NCBI RefSeq assembly: GCF_018614575.1
Contig: NZ_JAGGOJ010000021.1
Span: 124,001-188,000, forward strand
DNA: 64,000 nt
DNA from: Streptomyces sp. ISL-10
GTDB taxonomy: Bacteria; Actinomycetota; Actinomycetes; Streptomycetales; Streptomycetaceae
Direction: 5' to 3'
Shown here: piece after piece, positions 54,692-63,645 of the stretch
Layout of the letters: each line of letters begins with the position of its first letter
How positions within the stretch are numbered: position 1 is the first letter of the stretch
Position numbers and translations under genes: made by a program
Notes under the pieces: model-generated
Databases searched by the model: none
Told to the model about the DNA's origin: nothing
Seen by the model: only the letters and a program-made list of their open reading frames with translations

Positions 54692-55353
54692 GACGCCGCC
54701 ACCAGGCGGTAGCCGGCGCCGCGCACGGTCTGGATACGGGCGGCGCCGAGCTTGCGGCGCAGTGCGCTGATGTAGACCTCGACGATGTTCGGATCGCCCT
54801 GGTAGGCGAAATCCCAGACGTGGTCGAGGATCCCGGGCTTGCCGACCACCTCTCCGGCACGCGTCGCGAGCTGCTCGAGCACCGCGAACTCCTTGGCGGT
54901 CAGCGTCACTTCGTCCTCCCCGCAGAACACCCGGCGGGCGGCGGTGTCCACGCGCAGGTCGCCGACCGCCAGCACGGGCGAGCCGCCGGCACGGCCGCGG
55001 CGGCGCAGCAGAGCCTTCACACGGGCGACGAGGACGACGTACGAGAAGGGCTTGGTGAGGTAGTCGTCCGCGCCGGTGTCGAGCCCCTCGGCCTCGTCGT
55101 ACTCGCCGTCCTTGGCGGTGAGCATCAGGATCGGCACGTCGTGCCCGGCGGCCCGGAGAGCGGCGCAGACACGGTAGCCGTTCATGCCGGGGAGCATGAT
55201 GTCGAGCACGACCAGGTCGTACACGCCCTCGGCGGCACGGTGCAGGCCCTCCAGACCGTCGTGGACGACGTCCACGGCGTATCCCTCGGCCGTCAGTCCC
55301 GCGGCGAGGGACAGGGCGAGCCGCTTCTCGTCCTCCACGATCAACAACCTCAT
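54688..55353 (-). CDS. OmpR/PhoB-type response regulator
   Basis: 221 residues. Receiver with EDE at 7-9, phosphoacceptor D51 (LVVLDIMLPGMNG), LTAKD and K in LTKPFSYVVL; winged-helix C-terminus (TLTAKEFAVLEQLATRAGEVV, EVYISALRRKLG, VRGAGYRLV). Overlaps the kinase gene. Repeated CTTCAG sites lie between it and the PepSY gene and are likely its binding sites. Confidence 0.94.
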   Translation of the reverse strand: MRLLIVEDEKRLALSLAAGLTAEGYAVDVVHDGLEGLHRAAEGVYDLVVLDIMLPGMNGYRVCAALRAAGHDVPILMLTAKDGEYDEAEGLDTGADDYLTKPFSYVVLVARVKALLRRRGRAGGSPVLAVGDLRVDTAARRVFCGEDEVTLTAKEFAVLEQLATRAGEVVGKPGILDHVWDFAYQGDPNIVEVYISALRRKLGAARIQTVRGAGYRLVAAS

Positions 55354-55376
55354 GCGCTCAGGGTCGCAAACCGAGG

Positions 55377-55413
55377 CTGAAGATCTCTTCAGGTGGCTTC
55401 AGGCCCGCTTCAG
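55377..55413. promoter_or_regulatory. Response-regulator binding sites: CTTCAG repeats
   Basis: CTTCAG at 55387, 55397 and 55408 (spacing 10 and 11 bases), preceded by the inverted copy CTGAAG at 55377-55382. Helical-turn-spaced direct repeats are the usual OmpR-type operator. They lie between the divergent regulator and PepSY genes, upstream of the latter by about 60 bases. Confidence 0.6.
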
Positions 55414-55473
55414 CATGCCGCGGCGACAGTGGGTCCCGTTGCTGAACGACAACACGACTGGGAGAGCCCCCTG

Positions 55474-56112
55474 ATGAAGCGCAACCTGGTGATCGCGACG
55501 GTGGCAGCGGCGGTACTGGTGGGTGGCGGCGCGTACACGGCCGTGGCGGTGTCGGCCGACGCGTCGACATCGTCGTCGGCGTCGGCGTCGGCGTCGGCGT
55601 CGACGAGCACGACGACGGCCGTTCGGGATGACGACGACCACGACGAGGAGCTGGCAGCCCCCGCCGGGTCGGTCACGCTGTCGGAGGCCGTTGCCGCGGC
55701 CCTGAAGCAGACGCCGGGCACGGTGGACTCCGTCGACCTGGCCGACGACGGCGACGGCCACTGGGAGGTCGACGTGCTCGGCAAGGACGACCGGACGCAT
55801 GAACTGAGGGTCGACAGCTCGAACGGCACGGCGCGGGTGGTCGACGGGGACGACGGGGATGACGACGCAGATGACCGCCACGACCGCGCGGCGCTGCGGT
55901 CCGCGTCGGTGGACGCCAACGAGGCGGTGTCGGCGGCGCTCAGGGCCCACCCGGGCGCAACGGTGACGTCGGTCGACTTCGACGACGACGGAGGCGCCCA
56001 CTGGGAGGTCGAACTCCACGACGGCAAGGCCGACGACGAGACCGAGGCGAGGGTCGACGCGAGGACGGGGAAGGTGTCGCACCCCCAGGACGACGACGCC
56101 TCGGACGACTGA
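55474..56112 (+). CDS. Exported PepSY-domain protein
   Basis: 212 residues. An N-terminal signal peptide or anchor (MKRNLVIATVAAAVLVGGGA), a Ser/Ala repeat from a GTCGGC hexamer, and two PepSY modules: SVTLSEAVAAALKQTPGTVD...HWEVDVLGKD and SVDANEAVSAALRAHPGATV...HWEVELHDG. An acidic linker (DGDDGDDDADDRHDR) joins them. GGGAGAG precedes ATG 55474. It is divergent from the two-component system and probably its target. PepSY proteins inhibit proteases or act at the wall; the acidic surface could bind Ca2+ or metals. Confidence 0.88.
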   Translation: MKRNLVIATVAAAVLVGGGAYTAVAVSADASTSSSASASASASTSTTTAVRDDDDHDEELAAPAGSVTLSEAVAAALKQTPGTVDSVDLADDGDGHWEVDVLGKDDRTHELRVDSSNGTARVVDGDDGDDDADDRHDRAALRSASVDANEAVSAALRAHPGATVTSVDFDDDGGAHWEVELHDGKADDETEARVDARTGKVSHPQDDDASDD

Positions 56113-56567
56113 CGCGCGGGGGCGCTGCCCCGGGGGCTCGTCCCCTACGGCCTGGCGCCCGGCAGGGGCCCAGCGCCTCAAGCGCCGACGGCCGCATTCG
56201 CTGCGCGCCCACCGCCGAACGGCCGTCGGGGCGTTGGGGGCGTGGCGGAGCCGCGAAGCCCGCGGAACAAGGCGGCCCGGCCGGCAGCGCGCCCGTACCG
56301 AGGCCAGGGCCGAAGCCCCCGAACTCCGCCCGGCCGGCGTCAGGCCGGCCCCGGGCCTGCCCCCGGTCACGGAAAGCGGAGCGGGGGCCCGGGCCGGGAC
56401 ACGCGGCCGTCAGGCCGCAGGCAAATCCGACACCACGCCCGCATGCCGTACCGGCCAGGACCGAAGCCCTCCGAACCCGCCCGCCGAGGCCCGGCCCGGA
56501 GTCCCGGGCGCAGCCCCGGGGTGGGCCGGAAGAAGAACCCCCGGCCTGCTCCTGCGCGTCAGCCCGC
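56113..56567. other. Non-coding GC-rich spacer
   Basis: 455 bases of very GC-rich DNA with many GGCC and CCGG runs. Several frames are open because of the composition, but none has a start with a binding site or recognisable content. I see no gene or clear regulatory site. Confidence 0.55.
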
Positions 56568-57527
56568 CTACGACTGTGTCAGGCCCGCCACCAGTTCGTC
56601 CGCCGCTCCGTAGGGGTCCAGCTCGCCCGCCACGATGCGCGCCGCCAGCGCGCCCAGGCGGCGGTCGCCATGGAGGTCGCCGATGCGTTCGCGCAGCGCC
56701 GTGACCGCGATCGTCTCGACCTCGGTCGCTGCCCGGCGGGCCCGGCGTTCCGCGAGCACGCCGTGCTCCTCCATCCAGGCGCGGTGTTTCTCCAGCGCCT
56801 CGACGACCTCGTCCACGCCCTCGCCCCGCGACGCGACCGTCTTCACGATCGGAGGCCGCCAGTCGCCCGGGCCGCGGGCCTCGCCGAGGCCCAGCATGTG
56901 GTTCAGCTCCCGGGCCGTCGCGTCCGCGCCGTCCCGGTCGGCCTTGTTGACGACGTACACGTCGCCGATCTCCAGGATTCCGGCCTTCGCCGCCTGGATG
57001 CCGTCGCCCATGCCGGGCGCGAGCAGCACCACGGAGGTGTCTGCCTGGGAGGCGATCTCCACCTCGGACTGGCCGACGCCCACCGTCTCCACCAGGATCA
57101 CGTCGCAGCCGGCCGCGTCCAGGACGCGGATCGCCTGCGGCGCGGCCCACGCCAGGCCGCCCAGATGGCCGCGGGTGGCCATCGAGCGGATGTAGACGCC
57201 CGGGTCGGAGGCGTGGTCCGACATCCGGACCCGGTCGCCCAGCAGCGCTCCGCCGGAGAAGGGCGAGGACGGGTCGACGGCCAGGACGCCGACCCGCTTC
57301 CCGGCCCGCCGGTAGGCGGAGACCAGCGCGGACGTGGAGGTCGACTTGCCGACGCCCGGCGAGCCCGTCAGGCCCACCACGTAAGCCCCGCCGGTCAGCG
57401 GAGCCAGCGTCGCCATCACCTCGCGCAGCTGCGGGGACGCCCCCTCCACGAGTGAGATCAGCCGGGCCACCGCACGCGGCCGGCCCTCCCTCGCCTGGGC
57501 GACCAACTGGGGGACGTCCACCATCAC
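56568..57527 (-). CDS. meaB: Methylmalonyl-CoA mutase-associated G-protein MeaB
   Basis: GTPase chaperone that loads or protects adenosylcobalamin mutases. 319 residues: P-loop GSPGVGKST (55-63), switch region VDPSSPFSGGALLGDRVRM, DVILVETVGVGQSE, and VNKADRDGAD for guanine. C-terminal dimerisation arm present. The start is GTG 57527 or ATG 57524 (AAGGAG upstream). Downstream of the thiolase gene by 22 bases, so co-transcribed. Mutase targets may be MutAB or IcmAB; icmA lies 8 kb away. Confidence 0.93.
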   Translation of the reverse strand: MMVDVPQLVAQAREGRPRAVARLISLVEGASPQLREVMATLAPLTGGAYVVGLTGSPGVGKSTSTSALVSAYRRAGKRVGVLAVDPSSPFSGGALLGDRVRMSDHASDPGVYIRSMATRGHLGGLAWAAPQAIRVLDAAGCDVILVETVGVGQSEVEIASQADTSVVLLAPGMGDGIQAAKAGILEIGDVYVVNKADRDGADATARELNHMLGLGEARGPGDWRPPIVKTVASRGEGVDEVVEALEKHRAWMEEHGVLAERRARRAATEVETIAVTALRERIGDLHGDRRLGALAARIVAGELDPYGAADELVAGLTQS

Positions 57528-57549
57528 GTATCGCTCCTTGCCTGGCGGG

Positions 57550-58752
57550 TTACTTGGCCGGTACGCGGACGATCAGCGCATCGCCCTGACCGCCGCCACC
57601 GCACAGCGCCGCCGCACCGACGCCGCCGCCACGGCGCTTGAGCTCGAGCGCCAGGTGGAGCACCACGCGCGCGCCGGACATGCCGATGGGGTGGCCGAGC
57701 GCGATCGCGCCACCGTTCACGTTCACCATTTCCGGCGTCACGCCGAGGTCCTTCATTGACTGGTGGGCGACGGCGGCGAACGCCTCGTTGATCTCGATGA
57801 GGTCGAGGTCCTCGACCTCCAGGCCCTCCTTCTTCAGGGCGTGCCGGATGGCGTTGGACGGCTGCGACTGCAGGGAGTTGTCGGGGCCGGCCACATTGCC
57901 GTGGGCGCCGATCTCGGCGATCCACTCCAGGCCCAGCTCCTGGGCCTTGGCCTTGCTCATCACGACGACGGCCGCGGCGCCGTCCGAGATCTGCGAGGAC
58001 GTGCCCGCGGTGATCGTGCCGTCCTTCGCGAACGCCGGGCGCAGCTTGCCCAGCGACTCGGCGGTCGTCTCGGCGCGGATGCCCTCGTCCTTGGAGAACA
58101 GGATCGGGTCGCCCTTGCGCTGCGGGATCTCGACGGGCGTGATCTCCGCCTCGAAGAGGCCGTTCTTCTGCGCGGCGGCGGCCCGCTGGTGGGAGAGCGC
58201 CGCGATCTCGTCCTGCACCTCGCGCGGGATGCCGAGGCGGGTGTTGTGCTTCTCGGTGGACTCGCCCATGGCGACGTTCTCGAAGGCGTCGGTGAGGCCG
58301 TCGTACGCCATGGCGTCGAGCATCTCGATCGCGCCGTACTTGTAGCCCTCACGGGACTTCGGCAGCAGGTGCGGCGCGTTGGTCATCGACTCCTGGCCGC
58401 CGGCGACGACCACGTCGAATTCGCCGGCGCGGATCAGCTGGTCGGCGAGCGCGATGGCGTCCAGACCGGACAGACACACCTTGTTGACGGTGAGAGCCGG
58501 GACGTTCATCGGGATGCCGGCCTTGACGGCGGCCTGGCGGGCGGGGATCTGGCCGGCGCCCGCCTGGAGCACCTGACCCATGATCACGTACTGCACCTGG
58601 TCGCCGCCGATGCCCGCGCGGTCGAGGGCGGCCTTGATGGCGAAGCCGCCGAGGTCGGCGCCGGAGAAGGACTTGAGCGAGCCGAGCAGGCGGCCCATGG
58701 GCGTACGGGCACCCGCGACGATCACGGAGGTGGTACCTGTCGTTCCAGACAT
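57550..58752 (-). CDS. Acetyl-CoA C-acetyltransferase (acetoacetyl-CoA thiolase)
   Basis: Condenses two acetyl-CoA to acetoacetyl-CoA or degrades it. 400 residues of the thiolase family: active-site C93 in VNKVCLSGLDAI, H354 in GAIALGHPIG and C384 in AALCGGGGQGDA, all present. AAAGGGGA lies before ATG 58752. Operon with meaB. It feeds the butyryl-CoA route together with icmA and the ethylmalonyl/crotonyl pathway encoded elsewhere. Confidence 0.94.
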   Translation of the reverse strand: MSGTTGTTSVIVAGARTPMGRLLGSLKSFSGADLGGFAIKAALDRAGIGGDQVQYVIMGQVLQAGAGQIPARQAAVKAGIPMNVPALTVNKVCLSGLDAIALADQLIRAGEFDVVVAGGQESMTNAPHLLPKSREGYKYGAIEMLDAMAYDGLTDAFENVAMGESTEKHNTRLGIPREVQDEIAALSHQRAAAAQKNGLFEAEITPVEIPQRKGDPILFSKDEGIRAETTAESLGKLRPAFAKDGTITAGTSSQISDGAAAVVVMSKAKAQELGLEWIAEIGAHGNVAGPDNSLQSQPSNAIRHALKKEGLEVEDLDLIEINEAFAAVAHQSMKDLGVTPEMVNVNGGAIALGHPIGMSGARVVLHLALELKRRGGGVGAAALCGGGGQGDALIVRVPAK

Positions 58753-58895
58753 GTGCAGGATCCCCTTTCAGCCGCAGCTGAGGAGTGAACGAGGGTTTAC
58801 TCAAATGTACTGAGCGGTACCGTCGCCGGTCACCGGTCGGCCGGTGTGATCGCGCGCACGTTGCGTAACCGGCCGCCGGGGGCTGCACTGGAGCA

Positions 58896-59324
58896 ATGCT
58901 GACGCGAATCGACCACATCGGGATCGCCTGTTTCGACCTGGACAGGACTGTCGAGTTCTACCGTGCCACCTACGGCTTCGAGGTCTTCCACTCCGAGGTC
59001 AACGAAGAGCAGGGCGTACGGGAGGCCATGCTCAAGATCAACGAGACGTCCGACGGCGGCGCCTCCTACCTCCAGCTCCTGGAGCCCACCCGGGAGGACT
59101 CCGCGGTGGGCAAGTGGCTGGCGAAGAACGGCGAGGGGGTGCACCACATCGCCTTCGGCACCGCCGACGTGGACGGCGACGCGCAGGACATCCGGGACAA
59201 GGGTGTACGCGTGCTGTACGACGAACCGCGTATCGGCTCCATGGGATCGCGTATCACCTTCCTGCACCCCAAGGACTGCCACGGCGTTCTCACCGAACTC
59301 GTCACCTCTGCAACGGAGCACTGA
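58896..59324 (+). CDS. mce: Methylmalonyl-CoA epimerase
   Basis: Converts (2R)- and (2S)-methylmalonyl-CoA, supplying extender units for polyketides. 142 residues of the VOC fold: start MLTRIDHIGIACFDLDRTVE with the first metal-binding His, YLQLLEPTREDS, GVHHIAFGTADVD with the second His, and FLHPKDCHGVLTELV. Divergent from the thiolase-meaB operon with 143 bases between them. Confidence 0.95.
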   Translation: MLTRIDHIGIACFDLDRTVEFYRATYGFEVFHSEVNEEQGVREAMLKINETSDGGASYLQLLEPTREDSAVGKWLAKNGEGVHHIAFGTADVDGDAQDIRDKGVRVLYDEPRIGSMGSRITFLHPKDCHGVLTELVTSATEH

Positions 59325-59335
59325 CCGACACGTTT

Positions 59336-59369
59336 CCCGGCCCGGTAGAGTGAGCCGTTCCGGGCCGGG
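59336..59369 (+). terminator. Hairpin after mce
   Basis: CCCGGCCCGG (59336-59345) pairs perfectly with CCGGGCCGGG (59360-59369), 14-base loop, 11 bases past the mce stop. No U-tract. Confidence 0.7.
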
Positions 59370-59491
59370 GCCGGGTCGGGGCCGTGCCGCGTCTCCGTCT
59401 TTGATCTGTCACCATTCCCCGGGGGGCCGTTCGCCGGCGAACGGTGCTCGTGTGGAGACAGTTGCGACCAGGGGACGGATGGGACCGCGCA

Positions 59492-62400
59492 GTGCGGGGC
59501 TACGAACGCCAGGAGAGCCACCGAGCTGACGACGACCACCTCTCGCGGTTCGAAGCCGAGATGGACCGGCTGAAGACCGAGCGGGAGAAGGCCGTCCAGC
59601 ATGCCGAGGACCTCGGCTACCAAGTCGAGGTGTTGCGCGCCAAACTCCATGAGGCGCGCCGCACTCTCGCCTCCCGCCCTGCCTATGACAGCGCCGACCT
59701 CGGCTACCAGGCCGAGCAATTGCTCCGTAATGCCCAGATCCAGGCGGACCAGCTGCGCTCGGACGCCGAGCGGGAGCTGCGCGAGGCACGCGCCCAGACC
59801 CAGCGCATTCTTCAGGAGCACGCCGAGCACCAGGCACGCCTGCAGGCCGAGCTGCACGCCGAGGCGGTGCAGCGCAGGCAGCGTCTTGACCAGGAGCTGG
59901 CCGAGCGCCGCCAGACCGTCGAGTCGCATGTCAACGAGAACGTCGCCTGGGCCGAGCAGCTGCGTGCCCGCACCGAGTCGCAGGCCCAGCGGCTGCTGGA
60001 ACAGTCCCGCGCCGAGGCCGAGCAGTCCCTCGCCGCGGCGCGTGCCGAGGCCGCCAGGATCAGCGAGGAGGCCCGCCGGCGGCTCGGCAGCGAGGCCGAG
60101 ACGGCCCGCGCCGAGGCCGAAGCGATCCTGTTGCGTGCCCGCAAGGACGCCGAGCGGCTGCTGACCGCGGCCTCCAACCAGGCGCAGGAGGCGACCTCCC
60201 ACGCCGAGCAGCTGCGTTCGTCGACCACCGCCGAGTCCGACCAGGCCCGCCAGCAGGCCGCGGAGCTCAGCCGCACCGCCGAGGCGCGGATGCACGAGGC
60301 CGAGGAGAAGCTCCGCGAGGCGCGGGCGGAGGCCGAGAAGCTGGTCACCGAGGCCAAGGAGTCCGCGGCCAAGCAGCTGTCGTCGGCCGAGTCGGTCAAC
60401 GAGCAGCGCACCCGCACGGCCAAGGCGGAGATCGCCCGCCTCGTCGCCGAGGCCACCAAGGAGTCCGAGGCGCTCAAGACGGACGCGGAGCAGGCGCTCG
60501 CGGACGCCCGCGCCGAGGCGGAGAAGCTGCTCGCGGACGCCACCGAGAAGGCCCGTACGGCCGCCGCCGAGGACTCCGCCGCCCAGCTCGCCAAGGCCGC
60601 CCGCACTGCGGAGGAGGTGCTGACCAAGGCGTCCGAGGACGCCAGGGCCACCACCCGCGCGGCGAGCGAGGAGGCCGAGCGGATCAGGCGCGAGGCCGAG
60701 GCGGAGGCGGACCGGCTGCGCGGCGAGGCGGCCGAGCAGGCCGACCAGCTCAAGGGCGCGGCCAAGGACGACACCAAGGAGTACCGGGCCAAGACGGTCG
60801 AGCTGCAGGAGGAGGCGCGCCGGCTGCGCGGCGAGGCCGAGCAGCTGCGCGCCGAGGCGGTCGCCGAGGGCGAGCGGATCCGCGGCGAGGCGCGGCGCGA
60901 GGCCGTCCAGCAGATCGAGGAGGCGGCCAGGACCGCCGAGGAGCTGCTGACCAAGGCGCGTACGGACGCGGACGAGTTGCGGGCGAAGGCGGCGGGCGAC
61001 TCCGAGAAGGTGCGCACCGAGGCGATCGAGCGCGCCACCTCACTGCGCAAGCAGGCCGAGGAGACGCTGGAGCGCACCCGCGCCGAGGCGGACCGGCTGC
61101 GCGCGGAGGCCGAGGAGCAGGCGGACGGCGTGCGTGCGGCGGCCGAGTCCGCCGCCGAGCAGCTGCGTGCGGAGACCGAGCGCGGCATCGCGGCCCGGCA
61201 GGCCGATGCGGCCGAGGAGCTGACGCGCCTGCACAACGAGGCCGAGGCCAGGCTCGCGAGCGCCGAGGAGAACCTCGCCGGAGCCCGTGCGGAGGGCGAG
61301 CGGATCCGCCGCGAGGCGGCGGAGGAGACCGAGCGGCTGCGCACCGAGGCCGCGGAGCGGCTGCGCACCCTCCAGGCGCAGGCCGAGCAGGAGGCGGAGC
61401 GGCTGCGCACCGAGGCCGCGGCCGACGCGTCGGCCGCCCGCGCGGAGGCCGAGGCCGTCGCCGTACGGCTCACCAGCGACGCGGCGACCGAGGCGGAGCG
61501 GCTGCGCACCGAGGCCCAGGACACCGCCGACCGGGTGCGGGCGGAGGCGGCGGCGGCCGCGGAGCGGGTCGGCGCGGAGGCCGCCGAGGCGCTGGCGGCC
61601 GCGCAGGAGGAGGCGGCCCGTCGGCGCCGGGAGGCCGAGGAGACCCTCGACTCCGCGCGCGCCGAGGCCGGCCAGGAGCGTGAGCACGCCCGCGAGCAGA
61701 GCGAGGAGCTGCTGGCGTCCGCCCGCAAGCGGGTCGAGCAGGCCCAGGCCGAGGCGCAGCGGCTGGTGGAGGAGGCGGACCGGCGGGCCACCGAGATGGT
61801 CTCGGCCGCCGAGCAGACCGCCCAGCAGGTACGGGACTCCGTCAACGGGCTCCAGGAGCAGGCCGAGCAGGAGATCGCCGGGCTGCGCAGCGCCGCCGAG
61901 CACGCGGCGGAGCGCACCCGGGGCGAGGCGCAGGAGGAGGCGGACCGGGTCCGCGCCGACGCGTACGCGGAGCGGGAGCGTGCCTCCGAGGACGCGGCGA
62001 GGCTACGGGAGCGGGCCCAGGAGGAGACCGAAGCGGCGCAGGCGCTGTCCGAGCGGACCGTGGCCGAGGCGATGGCCGAGGCGGAGCGCCTGCGGGCGGA
62101 CTCCTCGGAGTACGCGCAGCGGATGCGCACCGAGGCGTCGGACTCGCTCGCCGCCGCCGAGCAGGACGCGGCGCGGGCGCGCGCGGAGGCGCGCGAGGAC
62201 GCGAACCGGATCCGTTCGGAGGCGGCCGCCCAGGCGGATCTGCTGGTCGGCGAGGCGACCAGCGAAGCCGAGCGGATGCGCACGGAGGCCGCCGAGGTGC
62301 TGGCCGCCGCGGAGGCGGACGCGACACGGCTGCTCACCGAGGCCGAACAGATCAAGGTGGACGGCGAGGCCGAGGTCGAGCAGATGCGCGCGGCCGTGCG

Positions 62401-63532
62401 TAGCGACCGTGAGCAGGTGCTCGACGAGGCGCGGCAGGCGGCGGACAAGCGCCGTGCCGACGCGGCGGCGCAGGCCGACCAGCTGATCGCCGAGGCGACG
62501 GGCGAAGCCGAGCGGATCGCAGCGAAGACGGCCGCGGAGGCGGAGCGGGTGCGGGCCGAAGCCGCCGGCGACGCCGAGCGGATGCGCGCCGAGGCCGCCG
62601 AGACGGTGGGCTCCGCGCAGCAGGCCGCCGAGCGGATGCGGGTGGAGGCCGAGCGGCACCGCGCCGAGACGGAGGCCACCGCCGAGCAGGTGCGCGGCGA
62701 GGCGCGGGCCGAGGCGGACCGGCTGCTGGACGAGGCGCGCGAGGCGGCGGCGAAGCGTCGCGCGGACGCCGCCGAGCAGGCCGACCAGCTGATGGCGAAG
62801 GTGCAGGAGGAGGCGCTCCGCGCGGCCACCGAGGCGGAGGAGCAGGCCGACACGATGGTCGGCGCAGCGCGCAAGGAGGCCGAGCGGATCGTCGTCGAGG
62901 CGACCGTCGAGGGCAACTCGCGGGTGGAGAAGGCGCGTACGGACGCCGACGAGCTGCTGGTCGGCGCCCGCCGGGACGCCACGGCGATAAGGGACCGCGC
63001 CGAGGAGCTGCGGGCCCGGATCGAGAGCGAGATCGAGGAACTCCACGAGCGGGCCCGCCGGGAGACCGCGGAGCAGCTGAGGACGGCGGGCGAGCGCGTC
63101 GACAAGCTGGTCAAGGCGGCCGAGGAGCAGCGGGCCGAGGCGGAGGCCAAGGCCAAGCAGCTGGTGTCGGATGCCGATTCGGAAGCCGGCAAGGTCAGGA
63201 TCGCCGCCGTGAAGAGGGCGGAGGCCCTGCTGAAGGAGGCCGGGACCAAGAAGGCCGAACTGATCCGGGAGGCCGAGCGCGTGAAGGCCGAGGCGGACCG
63301 CGAGGCCGAGCGCACGATCGCCGAGGGCAAGCGCGAGCTCGATGTGCTGGTGCGCAGGCGCGAGGACATCCAGGCCGAGATTTCGCGCGTCCAGGACGTT
63401 CTTGAGGCGTTGGAGTCTTTCGAGGCGCCGGGGGGTAAGGCTTCGGGCAATGGCGGCTCGGGTGGCGGGACCGTCAAGGCGGGTGCGTCAGCGGGGGTTA
63501 CACGTTCGAGTGGCAAGTCGTCCGACGGCTAG
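59492..63532 (+). CDS. scy: Scy, polarisome coiled-coil protein of hyphal tips
   Basis: Scaffold protein that with DivIVA and FilP organises tip growth and branching in Streptomyces. GTG 59492 gives 1346 residues (MRGYERQESHRADDDHLSRF), close to the 1326 I recall for S. coelicolor. An N-terminal DivIVA-like heptad segment (about 10-60, RFEAEMDRLKTEREKAVQHA) precedes over 1100 residues of continuous coiled coil rich in Ala, Glu, Arg and Leu with irregular 11-residue (hendecad) and 7-residue steps, for example RAEADRLRAEAEEQADGVRA. It ends in a glycine-rich tail. filP follows 114 bases later. The upstream in-frame start at 59444 has no binding site. Confidence 0.95.
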   Translation: MRGYERQESHRADDDHLSRFEAEMDRLKTEREKAVQHAEDLGYQVEVLRAKLHEARRTLASRPAYDSADLGYQAEQLLRNAQIQADQLRSDAERELREARAQTQRILQEHAEHQARLQAELHAEAVQRRQRLDQELAERRQTVESHVNENVAWAEQLRARTESQAQRLLEQSRAEAEQSLAAARAEAARISEEARRRLGSEAETARAEAEAILLRARKDAERLLTAASNQAQEATSHAEQLRSSTTAESDQARQQAAELSRTAEARMHEAEEKLREARAEAEKLVTEAKESAAKQLSSAESVNEQRTRTAKAEIARLVAEATKESEALKTDAEQALADARAEAEKLLADATEKARTAAAEDSAAQLAKAARTAEEVLTKASEDARATTRAASEEAERIRREAEAEADRLRGEAAEQADQLKGAAKDDTKEYRAKTVELQEEARRLRGEAEQLRAEAVAEGERIRGEARREAVQQIEEAARTAEELLTKARTDADELRAKAAGDSEKVRTEAIERATSLRKQAEETLERTRAEADRLRAEAEEQADGVRAAAESAAEQLRAETERGIAARQADAAEELTRLHNEAEARLASAEENLAGARAEGERIRREAAEETERLRTEAAERLRTLQAQAEQEAERLRTEAAADASAARAEAEAVAVRLTSDAATEAERLRTEAQDTADRVRAEAAAAAERVGAEAAEALAAAQEEAARRRREAEETLDSARAEAGQEREHAREQSEELLASARKRVEQAQAEAQRLVEEADRRATEMVSAAEQTAQQVRDSVNGLQEQAEQEIAGLRSAAEHAAERTRGEAQEEADRVRADAYAERERASEDAARLRERAQEETEAAQALSERTVAEAMAEAERLRADSSEYAQRMRTEASDSLAAAEQDAARARAEAREDANRIRSEAAAQADLLVGEATSEAERMRTEAAEVLAAAEADATRLLTEAEQIKVDGEAEVEQMRAAVRSDREQVLDEARQAADKRRADAAAQADQLIAEATGEAERIAAKTAAEAERVRAEAAGDAERMRAEAAETVGSAQQAAERMRVEAERHRAETEATAEQVRGEARAEADRLLDEAREAAAKRRADAAEQADQLMAKVQEEALRAATEAEEQADTMVGAARKEAERIVVEATVEGNSRVEKARTDADELLVGARRDATAIRDRAEELRARIESEIEELHERARRETAEQLRTAGERVDKLVKAAEEQRAEAEAKAKQLVSDADSEAGKVRIAAVKRAEALLKEAGTKKAELIREAERVKAEADREAERTIAEGKRELDVLVRRREDIQAEISRVQDVLEALESFEAPGGKASGNGGSGGGTVKAGASAGVTRSSGKSSDG

Positions 63533-63645
63533 CCACTCAAAAGGCTGGACATTCTCCAGATCAAACCGGCATCCGCTCGATGACACGCCGCTTCGGCCCC
63601 TAGGATTCCCCCTAACACCTCACCGGTCTCATTGACAGGAACCCC

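Noticed and set aside
59812..63516. A 1234-codon open frame antisense to scy
   Set aside because: It is a shadow created by GC-rich third positions and the Ala/Glu/Arg composition of the coiled coil. Its translation is Ser/Ala/Arg low complexity and the sense frame is the well-known Scy.
59492..63532. Repetitive DNA of scy as a possible CRISPR or satellite array
   Set aside because: Repeats are imperfect, in frame, and encode hendecad coiled-coil units. There are no unique spacers or cas genes.
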